DNA of 64,000 nt from Adenophora triphylla var. japonica (Eukaryota > Streptophyta > Magnoliopsida > Asterales > Campanulaceae). The position numbers were made by a program, and so were the translations under genes. The stretch is from contig JAFEMH010002512.1 in assembly GCA_022495995.1 (NCBI GenBank), positions 124,001 through 188,000 on the forward strand. Direction: 5' to 3'. The notes beneath the pieces are model-generated. The model saw nothing but the letters and a program-made list of their open reading frames with translations, did not search any database and was not told the origin of the DNA. Positions 21,566-31,811 of this stretch are shown here, one piece after another (position 1 is the first letter of the stretch; every line of letters starts with the position of its first letter).

Positions 21566-23450
21566 CTACCAGCCACTGTTCTGACGGAGCTTAGTAATGG
21601 TGAGAGGCTGAGCTTGAGCTGTACTGGTTCCCTCCTGAGGAGCCTTTAGAACTGCTTCCCAAGTTACAGGCTTCTGAACCTGGGGTTGTGTCACGGTCCC
21701 CTGGATGGCCCACAGAGCTAGGGCGTCCTCCGATTCTCTCTCATAGCCTGCCTTGCTCATAGTTATCATACAACAGGAATTGCTATTCTCAGGGCTCGGC
21801 GGCTTTTCGTTCTCATCTCCGGTATAGTGCAGCCACTCTGGATCCTTTCTGTAATACTTAGAGCTGGAGACGATTATAGCATTCTGTGTGGGAGGCGCAT
21901 CAGGTATCATGCCATTTTCTAGGACTTCTCTAAGAGCTGAAATACATTCGGGGAAAGTGGCCTCTCGTTGGATAATCCTTACAAGGATTGTTACTTTGCT
22001 TCGGGGAGGATTTGATCTAACCATGGTTACTTTCTCATTGGGTAGGATGGGAGTCAGTTTCCATCTCTCTAAGAGATCTTCAACTATCTTCTTGGATCGG
22101 GTGTCTGAAAACCCTTTCCCCAAAGCATGGTAGGCAGTGTTGAACTCTATGACGTCCACGTGCTCAGCCCCAGGAAAATTCATGGCCTTCATGTCCTCGG
22201 TTTCATAATCGTCCTCCGAAGTTTCTTCAATCTTACGGCTGTCAGCCTCCATCTCGTCATACATCTTCTTTCTTTCACCCTTGCAAGCAGGGCAACCACA
22301 CGTAAAGGATAGACAATGCTCCCCTTCGTAGTTTGACGTAACAGCTCGGTAGATCTGGGTCCAAATGAGGAGTACCCGGGGTCCACTGTCGGGTACAGGA
22401 GCAAATAAGAAAGCGTCATGTGGGTCCATGGGTATGAAGGCGACTGGGGAGACATTTAGATCAATAACCCTTTTCAATGAATCCATGCATTTGAGGTGTT
22501 CGAGTGGCTCGGTAGTGACTCTTACAGTTGTGATGCCGTCTGTTCTAGAGAAGGAAGAAAAGGAACCGATGACGTTTATAAATTCATCGTCTTTCGGTTG
22601 CTGAAAACCTCCCTTTTCAACCAGTGCTTCAATGAACCTTCTCCACTCGCCTGCTAGGTCCTTGTAGGGAACATTGTGCTCTAGGATTTTGGATATGTAT
22701 GGATCTGTAAGTGGGCTTTGTTGTTCTTCATCCTCTGAGGTATCCGGGAACTGACCACAAGTGCATCTTACGAGGAGTACTTCGTGGGGGTTCATCTCTA
22801 TTGGTATCTGACCCGCATTTTCTGGCGGTCCTTCATTGTCGCTTGCTGACAACCAACCATTGTGTCCGACTCCCATGATATCATTTTCGGCATGATTGTT
22901 CCAGATTGATTCCGGATCTTGGGCCTCAGTTGACTCTTCGCTCTCGTCGTCATCATCATCATCATTGTCATTACTGTCATCAGAATCATCTTCCCATACT
23001 ACTGGGATTTCGGCTGAGAGAGAACGCCGATCAAATCTGTTAGGGGAAGATGGGTGCGTGCAGCCGCAGAAATTGTCATATACCCCCATTGCCGGATGCG
23101 GCAATTGCGACTCCCCTTCTCCTCCCAGAAACTGAGGGGGGAGAGTGAGAGGGGGCGGCACGTATTTGACTCCAGGAAGGATATAGAAGCAATCCTCCTC
23201 CTCTGATTCTTCATTTTTACTGTCCTCGGGATCGTATTCGACTTCTCCCAAAACCAACTTGCAGAAGTGTACTAACTCCAGGTGCTCTTCGGCCTCTTTG
23301 CTGTTAAGCCCCAGCACAGGCGCCCACCTGAAACTTTCTTGCTCAATCCTCCTTGACTGCTCTAACCATATCGTGTAAATGGTTTTCTCATGATTTGACC
23401 GGAACAGCCCCAGCTCTTCAGTATCAGCTATCCCTTCCTCCGAGAAATAG
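21566..23450 (-). CDS. Unknown acidic, Cys-containing region between Gag and protease
   Basis: This is the longest open frame of C, 583 codons without a stop (with about 45 more open codons upstream). There is no ATG at its head, so it is an internal polyprotein segment. It has a Ser/Asp/Glu tract (WEDDSDDSNDND and on), two short Cys clusters (CTCGQ; HCLSFTCGCPACKG, spaced C-x4-C-x-C-x2-C) and several Trp/Tyr motifs. It matches no domain I can recognise. It connects by apparent one-base deletions to gag at its start (about 23430) and to protease at its end (about 21590). It stays open although both neighbours carry stops, which may be chance. Confidence 0.6.
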
Positions 23451-25551
23451 CGCAGCGAGCCTCATATTCTTGCATGAAATTTCTAACATGAGACCAAGGA
23501 GGGGTTGTTTGTTCATCATCCTCAAGGCTGAGGGGGAATCCGAATTCAGGATCCTCGATGAGGTTGGCCATGAGTATTTGGAGGTCTTCATCAGTTTCCG
23601 CATCCTCCTGGGCATGCGAAGGTTCTCCGGCTTCAATCATGTTCACCTGGTTTTGATTTCTCGGGAAGGGATTTTTGACTGTATTAGGCCCCTCGGGGCC
23701 TTCCAACTTCACTTGCTCTATCAATCCCTGGATTGCCTTTTTCAGAGTAAAGCAGTTATCTGTTAGATGTCCATGGGCCTGATGAAAAGCGCAGAACTTC
23801 GAAGTATCCACGGGAGCATTCGGATTTCTGGGTTGGAAATTTTCTAAAGGCCACAGCAAGCCTTCTTTCACCAATCATCTAAAGATGTCGTTCAGAGGCA
23901 TTCCGAAGCTTTCGAGGTTTATGACCCGAGGCTTTGGCTCAGCTGGTTTCCTGGGAGCTAAAGGAGTTGCATTATTACATTCCTGCCCTGCGTAGTTGAT
24001 CGCCTCTTTGCCTTTAGCAGGAGCCCGATATCTGTAGGCAGGTGCAGCAGCCGGTTGTTGATTGTAAGCCTTTTCAAACTTAGCTGCGGAGTTAACCATG
24101 GCCCGTAAGTCTGAGTACGAGAAATGACTGAGGGAGGTTCTCAGATGTGATTTCAGGCACGACTGGAAGATGTCCAACTGTTCCTCTTCAGAAGGAGGGA
24201 TGGCCATCTCGCTAAGTTTCAGATTCCACCGCTTGTAGAAATCCCCGACATTCTCATCGGGACGCTGCACGGTTGTCTGCAAGTCAACTCTATTTGTTTC
24301 CCATTCCAAATTAGCTTTGTACTTCTCTATAAAGGCACTGGTGATCTGATCCCATGTAGCCCTGACTTCGGGTTTTAAGTGGAAGAACCATTTTAGAGCA
24401 CTAGACTTCAAAGAGAGGCTGAAGTAGTCAGCCAGCTGCTGATTGGTGCACCCTTTGGCCTTCATTGCCAAGGTATATGTGACCAGATGAGTTTTCGGGC
24501 ATGCAGTCCCATCAAACAGGTCCAGATTAGGCATTACAAACTTGTGGGGCAGGGGAACAATGGAGTCCGGGTCCGTAGGCCGGAAGGCAGATTTCTTAGC
24601 AGTTAATTCAGCAATCTGCGCTTTCATTTCCTTATGTTGCTCCATGAACCAGGCCAGGTTAGGGTCTTGTGGTGGAGCCATGGCGTTCAGACCAGTGACT
24701 GAGCTAGAGTGAGGAGCTACCACTGGCGGCAGACTGGTGGAGGGAATGGCCGATCCAGGGACATAGGTAAAAACCTGTCCTTGGCCCGAATTACCCTGGG
24801 GAGCGTGAGTAGGAGCCTGGGCATAGGGATAGAACCTTGCGGCTTGCTGTTGACTTTCAACCGGCAGAGTGGACGGAGGCAGGCCTGATGTAGCCGGGTA
24901 GCTTGGTTTTCCAAGTAGAGATTCATAAGTAGGCATAGGTGCGGGCTGTTGTCCTCGGTTGTTGAATAGCATGGCTGGCTATGGCGAGGGTGTATAACCA
25001 GGGGGATACTGCGGTCCTGATGAAACTGGGATGGAGGCTTGGTAACCCATCGAAACCTGAGTGAGAAATGGGTTTGTAGAAGCTGTGTTAGGAGCAGCTG
25101 AACTGGCATCATTCTAAGGAGGGGCTCCTGACTGTTGCCCTGAACCGAACTGTGGTGGCATCCCAAACTGTTGCTGAGGCACTCTGAACTGCTGTTGTGA
25201 AGGTCCGGCTTGATCGTCCTCAAACTGAGGCGGGATCCCAATTTGCTGTGGCATTCCGAGGTACCCCCAACCATGAGAAGACATTTCGTACTGATTTTGT
25301 CCCCACTGAGGAACTGCGAACTGGTTCGCCCCGTCAGGCTGCATGGATCCAGTGGTATGTAGTTGGGGAGCTGGCAGACCCAAAGATCGAGGAGCATGGG
25401 TTCTGGTGGTAGTACCATAGGAGGTTGGTGGCGGCATCCTAGAGTAGTCAGGGCGACTAAGAGTGGGATTGGGGTCCTCTTCTTCTTCCACTGTGAAGGT
25501 GCCATCGGGATTGAGACTGGCGGCCAAACCATGGCTCCGGATGGCTTCCAT
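23428..25551 (-). pseudogene. Element C gag
   Basis: The proposed ATG at 25551 opens MEAIRSHGLAASLNPDGT. The N-terminal 200 residues are Gln/Pro/Gly-rich. The capsid-like retrotransposon Gag core follows (SSALKWFFHLKPEV, then WDQITSAFIEKYKANLEW). Near the C-terminus FGMPLNDIF, PLENFQPRNP and TSKFCAFHQAHGHLTDNC form a C-x2-H-x4-H-x4-C knuckle typical of Tat Gag. In-frame stops at 25114 (TAG), about 24979 (TAG) and 23875 (TGA) break the frame, and all fit C-to-T changes on one strand or the other. The last part matches the Gag remnant of element D closely. Confidence 0.85.
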
Positions 25552-25659
25552 AAGGCTATTAATACTGCTTCCCGTGTCGCAATCTCATCTCGTTCGCTAA
25601 ATGATTCCACCACTGCTCGCTTTGAGGGGTCCCGGAGGCGGAGTGATGTTGTCCCCATC

Positions 25660-27100
25660 GTTACCGGCCGATGCGTACATTACAAACCCGGAGTTGGAAC
25701 AAATGGTGAAGCTGACGATGCGGTTGACTCTTCCCAACTAATCAAACGGTGACCCGGCGCCCGAAACCAAGCTTTGTGAGGAGCTGCGGGGAAAGACACG
25801 AGGGTTCAGATATTTGGGAGTGAAGGAGGGTAGGTGTTTGGGCTTAGGGCTCATGTAACATGCAGTTATTTATTCTTGTTTACTTAAAACGTATTTTATT
25901 AACCTAATCGGTTGGAAAAGATTGCTCTTCTTTTTCGCAAACTATTCTGATTCCTGGATCAGTGGGCCCCATCACTACGCCTGCGGACCCTCAACCTGTA
26001 ACCTCGAACAAGGGTTCCTTAGGGCAAGTAGGTCCCACCGACCAAAAAGAAAAACGATCCTGAAGTCTGGCGGGTAATCTAGTTTTAACGAGCATTTGAT
26101 GTAAATTACGGACAAAGCTGACGTCAAAGGTCAAGATCGTGTCCGGAGGGCTCGACGAAAAGTCGGCATGGCTCGGACTGATAAAAGTCCATAATTGATC
26201 TTGACCCGTCGTTAGTTAGGCCGTAATTAGACATGGAATAATCATTAATCCTTGATGACTCAGTGTCATGCCAGGAGTCGGTGCATAAGTTGTGCCAGTC
26301 AAAGTTAAAGTCAAGGCGCCAGTCAATATCTGGTCATAGTTTGCGGCAGAAAACCGGCATGACTTCGACTGATTAGGTCCCCGAAAGATATTGACTTGGT
26401 ATGCCGACTAAGGCTTGACAGGAAAGGTGTATGCACAGACCGGGCATGACACGGACCAAACTAAAAACCAACCGGGTCTCGGACAAAGTGTGTCACGGAC
26501 AAGTGCATGGTCGACACGAGGCTTCAAGGGATGTTTGGGTAGTCCCGTGTTCGCACCGAGAGGCGTAATAAGGCCAAACAGGCTGCTACTGGGATTTCCC
26601 AGGGTTAAGGACGTAGTGTGCAGTGTAAGGCCAAGTGAGCGTAGTGTGCAAGCAGTCTATCTTCTTTTTCTGAGTAAAATAGAAATTTTCATATGTGTCT
26701 TAAAGAGGATGATGCATGCAAAAAAATGATTGATTTTTTTTTTGAAAATCTTTTTTTTTTTTTGAAATTTTTTTTTTAATTTTTGATTTTGAAATCTTTT
26801 TTTGAAATTTTTTTTTTTTGAAAGCAAATAAACACATAAGCACATAGGCACAAAATTCAGACAATTAAGGAAACGGGTCCAACAGTCAAAATTTTGACTT
26901 TTCCGGGACGGTCAAAACAACACGAAATGTGCAAAACCAACACACACACACACAATACAAATGGTTTTAAATGTCGGGACGGAAGTTTGACCAACAAAAG
27001 CTTTTCTTTTTTCTTTTTTTTAAAAAAAAAAAAACAATGATACCGGTACGTGGCTTTGTTAGACCATAATTTATCCCCAGCCTCGGGTTAGGGAGCGGTA
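25660..27100 (-). other. 5' leader of element C
   Basis: This untranslated stretch between LTR and gag holds three related short segments (CGGCATGGCTCGGACTGAT near 26165, CGGCATGACTTCGACTGAT near 26355, CGGGCATGACACGGACC near 26441), T/A runs at 26733-26820 and 27000-27035 and a (CA)n tract near 26940. I see no ORF worth calling. Confidence 0.6.
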
Positions 27101-27185
27101 CAGGAAATTTAATGGTTTCCACCTATATACCAAATACCATTTTTTTATTATTTTTTTTTGAAAAAAGATAAAGCCTATTTTTATT

Positions 27186-27203
27186 TCCCTAGCGGAGTCG
27201 CCA
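27186..27203 (-). other. Second (duplicated) PBS of C
   Basis: Minus-strand TGGCGACTCCGCTAGGGA lies beside the partial LTR copy at 27205 and differs at two positions from the PBS at 27610-27627. Confidence 0.75.
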
Positions 27204-27609
27204 CTGTGATGAATGTGCCCGCCGCGATTTTTCTTTTGAAAATCATTAAAAAACGGGAGTCGCCACGCCATTTTTATTTTAAGGGCCAAAACTTTGAAAA
27301 ATGCCCGAGATTAGAGATTAGGGTTCGGAGGTCACGTTACACTCCGGGAAGAACGTTAGGGTTCACCCGGAATGCCTCGTAAAACGAGTCTTCCTAATTT
27401 GAAACCATTTGTATGTGTGTGCGTGTGTGTGTGTGTGTTTCTTTGGTTAAAATAAATGCAAACTGAGAAAACTAAAAATTGAGAACTCTTTGTAAGACAT
27501 TAAACAAGTCCCATGATTTTTGGTATGAAATTTAATGGTTTCCACCTATATACCAAATACCATTTTTTTATTATTTTTTTTTTGAAAAAAGATAAAGCCT
27601 ATTTTTATT

Positions 27610-27627
27610 TCCCCTGCGGAGTCGCCA
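27610..27627 (-). other. Primary PBS of C, arginine-tRNA type
   Basis: Minus-strand TGGCGACTCCGCAGGGGA follows the LTR end after one base. Tat/Ogre elements are known to use a PBS of this form, complementary to tRNA-Arg. It sets the 5' end of C at the right side of the window. Confidence 0.8.
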
Positions 27628-27628
27628 C

Positions 27629-29346
27629 TGTGATGAATGTGCCCGCCGCGATTTTTCTTTTGAAAATCATTAAAAAACGGGAGTCGCCACTCCATTTTTT
27701 TTAAGGGCCAAAACTTTGGAAAATGCCCGTGATTAGATATTAGGGTTCGGAGGTCACGTTACACTCCGGGAAGAACGTTAGGGTTCACCCGGAATGCCTC
27801 GTAAAACGAGTCTTCCTAATTTGAAACTATTTGTAAGTGTGTGTGTGTGTGTGTCTGTGTTTCTTTGGTTAAAATAAATGCAAACTGAGAAAACTAAAAA
27901 TTGAGAACTCTTTGTAAGACATTAAACAAGTCCCATGATTTTTGGTATGATTTTAGGGTTGAGTTTTGGTACTCAAAAGACTCCTTGAAGTTGAAAATAA
28001 ATTCTGCCAGAATGAAAAAGACAGTGGACACTTGATTTTAAAATAGATTTAATAGTTTTAAAAATTCAGAATCTGGGGAAACTCAGAGAATGAAAGTTGT
28101 TCAAAATATCTTAAATAAAGTGACTACAAAATATTTTTATGATTGGAGATGATTTGATGGACCAAAACCTTATGGAAATCACAGATGTGAAATCTGGATT
28201 TCCAGAGACTGCTGAATTGACTTTTGGAAAATAATTTGAAAAAGGGAGTTATACTCAGGCAAATAAAAAAGTAAATATATTTATGGAATTCTATGGATGT
28301 TGGCTACAAAAAGTATTTTGTAGTCAACACCAAATTCCAAGTTTTACTGTGTCCAAAAAATTAGAAAATGGACAGAGGTCTTAGAGAAAGGCTAATGGAC
28401 AGCAACATTCTCAAGAAGGAATATGTGATTTTAAGGGGTTTTGCATCCATGCTTGTCCCCATTTCCTTAGGCTTTGATTAGTGATCACTAGACATGTTTA
28501 GTGGTGATCTACTATATCAAGCCATCCTTAGGGTACATTAGGACTTGAAGCACTTCATTTACTTGGGAAGGGGAGATTTAACTTGAAATAAAGATTTTAT
28601 GTATGAAAATTGATTTTTGGTTAAGAAAATGCTTTCAAGGAAGTAAAAACAAACTAGGAGAATGTAGATCCTTGTAGAGAATCATCCATGGAGATGAACT
28701 TCCATGGAGATTCTCTTGGATCTTGGGCAAGAGATGGGCAACAAGTGGATGAACAAGTTACATCTTTAAGATATGAGATGCATGCATGGATGAGAGAGGT
28801 TTAAGTTAAGGAGAAGGAGAGTTTACCAATGATGGTATCCTATCTTCCTTGTGTTTGTGTTTGAGACTTGAATTTGAGAGTGCTTAGTGAGTGAGGTTTG
28901 GGAAAATGATTAAGAAAAAGGTGGCAATTCAAGGAAATTCCCACTGTTTTCTACAATATTTTCGCTAAGGTGCTGTGTGAGTGAGTTGTTCTTTTTAAAA
29001 ATGTGAGTGAGGGGCTCTATTTATAGGCCACTGGAAAAATCAATTCCATCCGTGCGGATCTTCCTGTCAGCGTGCACTGTTCATTAAATGCTGCTGCAGG
29101 CTTTGGACAAAGGAAATATATTTTTCAAATACTCAACCAGCTGTTATTTACAGCTTACTGGTTTCGGAATTTTACCTTTTGTAAGATTCTTTACATTGCT
29201 TAACTCCAAATAGCAATCCCCAACTTGCCCTTGCTTTGTTAGAAAAGTTAGATTTTGTTAGAAAAGTTAAGGTTTAGGTTAAGAATGTGAAGGCTTTCGT
29301 TAGTTTTCTAACGGAAATACTAACAATTCAAATTGGAGCACTTACA
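27629..29346 (-). repeat. 5' LTR of element C
   Basis: The full-length 1,718-bp LTR on minus runs TGTAAGTGCTCC to CATTCATCACA. Its partner is 9596-11314. It contains the promoter TATA box at 29018-29025 and the palindrome ATCCGTGCGGAT near 29048 (plus-strand reading). Confidence 0.95.
29018..29025 (-). promoter_or_regulatory. TATA box of C 5' LTR
   Basis: TATAAATAGAG on minus, preceded about 25-30 bp upstream by the GC palindrome ATCCGCACGGAT and the segment GACAGGAA. This is the presumed promoter of the element's RNA. Confidence 0.7.
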
Positions 29347-29351
29347 GTTCT
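29347..29351. repeat. TSD GTTCT, right copy (element C)
   Basis: Identical to 9591-9595; the B1 LTR continues directly after it. Confidence 0.95.
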
Positions 29352-29502
29352 CTGATGTTTTCTTGATCATTACCGTCAGCCTGATTTATCATACATGTCA
29401 TATTTTGGCTGTCTGAGGTTTGTTGTATATAAAACATATTTTAGATATGTTTCTTTGTCAAAATCAGACTTGACTATGTAGTTACATAGTTAGGTCCTAA
29501 CA
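29352..29502 (-). repeat. Copia B1 5' LTR, upstream part
   Basis: The remaining 151 bp of the B1 LTR, ending at the outer terminus (TGTTAGGACC on minus, from 29502). Together with 8644-9595 it makes an LTR of about 1.1 kb, similar to B2 and B3. Confidence 0.9.
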
Positions 29503-30352
29503 CTTAGCATGCATCTTTTAGGTTCAGAACCATTTAATTCCTCATGCTAAACCCTAATCAAAATCATCCAAGATCTTTAGGGTTTTCTAGGATTCCAATA
29601 TCAAAATCAAACCAATAACGGATTTCAATTGATGCTCTTTCTAAACATGATAGACTTAGATTCAATCTCCTTTTCATCATCATGATAAACCTTAATCAAT
29701 ACAAGCTTCTAAGGATATTTTGTAGATTAGGTTTAAGACAAACAACTATTGAAATTGGTTTTTACCTTTGCTTCAATCTTCAACCACAACAATGATGTTT
29801 CTTCTCCTCCTTGGTTTCCTTCTTCTCCTTCTTGCCGTCACCTTCTTCCCTTCTGTCCTCTCCTTCCCTCTGCATCTCTCTCTCTCGCTCGCTCTAAACA
29901 CACACTCTCTCTCTCTCTCTGGTTCTATCCCTCCTTGCGGCTCCCTCTCTATTTCTCAATTTCTGCTTTGCCGTTTACTCCTCCCAGCCGTGACCCTCTC
30001 TAATTCTTATTCTATGCGCCTCTTCCCTTCTCTTGTTGCCATTGAAAAGATGGAGATGTTCCATCAGTTAAGAGCTCAAAAGTCTCAAAGATTTATGATG
30101 TAAAAAAAATTACATTGTGATTTCCTAAACCCAACCCAACTTAATCCAAGTCCAAGTCCAAGTCCAAGTCCAAGTCCAAGTCAAAGGAGGAAACCCAATT
30201 TTAGGTAACCTAATTCTAATAGCCTAGGCCCACATATTCCTCCTCCATTTAGGAAAAGAAATAACACAAATAATTAATTAATTAACTAACATAATTAATT
30301 AAAGGAATAATATTTAATAAATAAATGGTATAAATTTTTAGGGTTATTACAG
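29503..30352. other. Unassigned segment, possibly a minus-strand LTR fragment
   Basis: This 850-bp stretch has a CT-rich microsatellite zone (29800-29930) and a hexanucleotide array TCCAAG at 30145-30182. Its right end read on minus begins TGTAATAACCC, a common plant LTR start, so it may be part of an LTR that B1 entered. No second LTR or TSD is visible. Apparent ORFs over the CT-rich part are compositional. Confidence 0.4.
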
Positions 30353-30446
30353 TTATGATCTATGCTGTTGGACATATCTCCGGTGCCCACATGAACCCGG
30401 CCATCACCTTCGCTTTCGCCGCCGTCCGACACTTCCCTGGAAACAG
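30353..30446 (+). pseudogene. NIP-type aquaporin exon fragment, copy 1
   Basis: The exon reads [16 protein letters not shown] and continues into an alanine-rich helix. This is the first NPA box of NOD26-like intrinsic proteins, which form the pore for water, glycerol or metalloids in plasma or internal membranes. TTACAG precedes it and CAG|GTCCAT follows, as exon borders would. One C is missing before TGGAAACAG compared with copy 2, so the end is out of frame. Only about 30 of some 280 residues are present. The intron continues to 30605, where copia B2 interrupts it. Confidence 0.75.
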
Positions 30447-30605
30447 GTCCATTTTCTACTTGCAGCTGATTATATTTTTGTTTTCCTTTTCTTCTTTAAG
30501 ATTATGCTCCTCCCCTCCCTTTAAAAATAAAAAAATACTCCCAGTGGTCCATAACATTAAACTTCAAACTAACTACTTTATCCAATGATTGATAATATTA
30601 ATATC
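30447..30605 (+). other. NIP intron remnant
   Basis: This sequence is shared with 47571-47730 at high identity, except for small indels, and ends at the left terminus of B2. It confirms that the two exon fragments come from one ancestral locus. Confidence 0.7.
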
Positions 30606-31742
30606 TGTTAGGACCTAACTATGTAAGCCACATAGTTATAAAAGGTTTTGACAAAGAAATATATCATATGTTATCTGACAGCAAAGATAACATATGACCT
30701 TGGACAGCTATGCCCTCAACTCCATCTGCACATACATAAATATATCAACTGGACAGCAATGATTCAACCATCCTGCAATGATCTACCCAAAACCAATCAT
30801 ATACATTAATGTATCTATTTACATATGAAGTATGATGTATTACATATTGTTCAAACCATCTAACCATCCAGCTCAAGAACTTAGCTCTGACAGCTAAGGT
30901 TCTCTCACAGCAAAGACTTCATCCCTAAACAGCTATGATCTTCAACATCAGCAGCAATGAAGAATTCCTGTGATGACCAAGATGTGCCTTGCCCAATCTC
31001 TCCATACAGATGTTGCCAGCTCATCTCCATAAAGATCACATGCTTGGTTGCAGATTCCAGCTATATTATTCTCCAGTCAACAAAGGCTCTAAATGCAACT
31101 CCAACATGCATTTACTACCTTGTCTCCTTGTCTCCTCCAACGGCTATTTCCTAGCCTATAAAAGGAACTCTCCAAGACTGAAGACCTCACCCCTTTACAC
31201 ACAACTCTTACAACCTTACCTTCAACCTTTCTCAACCTGCAACCAACAATCAAACAACATTAAGACACTTGTAACTGATCTCAGGTGTATAAACTGATTT
31301 GTAAGAACCCCTTAAGACTGACTTTAAGTGGGAATTGTAATTTGCTCAGTGTAGAGCATAATCCCTAATAGACTGTACTTATTAGGAAGAGGAAGTTCAA
31401 GGAACTTGCCTATTCAATCCTTTGTAAATCTTAACGGGAACTAGATTTAAGTGGATTGATCTCACTTGTCAAGGTTGACAGTGAGGGTGGACGTAGGAGG
31501 AGTGAACTCTGAACCACCTTAAAATTCCTTGTGTTCAATTGGTATTATCACACAACACACACACACATCTCACACACAAACACTATTCACTTGTCTTTAC
31601 ATTATTTCAACACTTATTATTCCGCTGCACATTTAACTCTAAACATTAAAACCAATTAACCTCTGACAGCTATGATTTCACCTCAGCTGTCAAACCTTAA
31701 CTGCCTAACCTTTGATTTGATCTAAGTAAACAGGACCTTTCA
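30606..31742 (+). repeat. 5' LTR of B2
   Basis: The 1,137-bp LTR starts TGTTAGGACC and ends CCTTTCA. Its first 250 bp differ strongly from the B1/B3 LTRs, although the termini and the U5 side agree, so B2 represents another LTR subfamily. It contains CTGACAGCTAAGGTT at 30887 and further TGACAGCT sites at 31664 and 31685 (reverse). Confidence 0.93.
31157..31164 (+). promoter_or_regulatory. TATA box of B2 LTR
   Basis: TATAAAAG follows GGCTATTTCCTAGCC, about 550 bp into the LTR. This is the likely promoter of the genomic RNA. Confidence 0.65.
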
Positions 31743-31744
31743 AT

Positions 31745-31756
31745 TGGTATCAGAGC
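31745..31756 (+). other. PBS of B2
   Basis: TGGTATCAGAGC, two bases after the LTR end, is the initiator-tRNA site used by copia elements. Confidence 0.93.
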
Positions 31757-31811
31757 TTGTCTTCACACACAAAAGTCTAACAACTTGTGAAGGATCAACT
31801 ACCAACCCACC

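Larger units (their letters stand above)
27104..27950 (-). repeat. Tandem duplication of the PBS/LTR boundary in C
   Basis: A unit of about 423 bp occurs twice in tandem (27104-27526 and 27527-27950). Each copy holds the end of the leader, a PBS and the first 320 bp or so of LTR. The left copy resembles the distant LTR (9596 onward) more than its neighbour does. The element therefore has two PBSs and one and a fifth LTRs at this end. Confidence 0.9.
9596..29346 (-). mobile_element. Element C: 19.75-kb Tat/Ogre-like gypsy retrotransposon
   Basis: The element is bounded by LTRs of about 1,718 bp and a perfect GTTCT TSD. The minus strand is the coding strand: the Gag, protease and integrase frames, an arginine-tRNA-like PBS beside the LTR at 27629 and the polypurine tract beside the LTR at 11314 all agree. 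Order on minus: 5' LTR, long leader, gag with a C-x2-H-x4-H-x4-C knuckle, a region of about 640 residues of unknown role, protease, a truncated RT-integrase fusion, two antisense genes, minisatellites, 3' LTR. Large size, this PBS type, extra antisense ORFs and 3' tandem repeats are known traits of the Tat/Ogre group. RT is missing, so C is non-autonomous. Confidence 0.93.

Noticed and set aside
29749..30103. Overlapping ORFs of 84 and 111 codons
   Set aside because: They cover a CT-rich microsatellite, overlap in two frames and show no domain.
30355..30588. Functional aquaporin gene
   Set aside because: Only one partial exon with a lost base is present, followed by an intron interrupted by B2.
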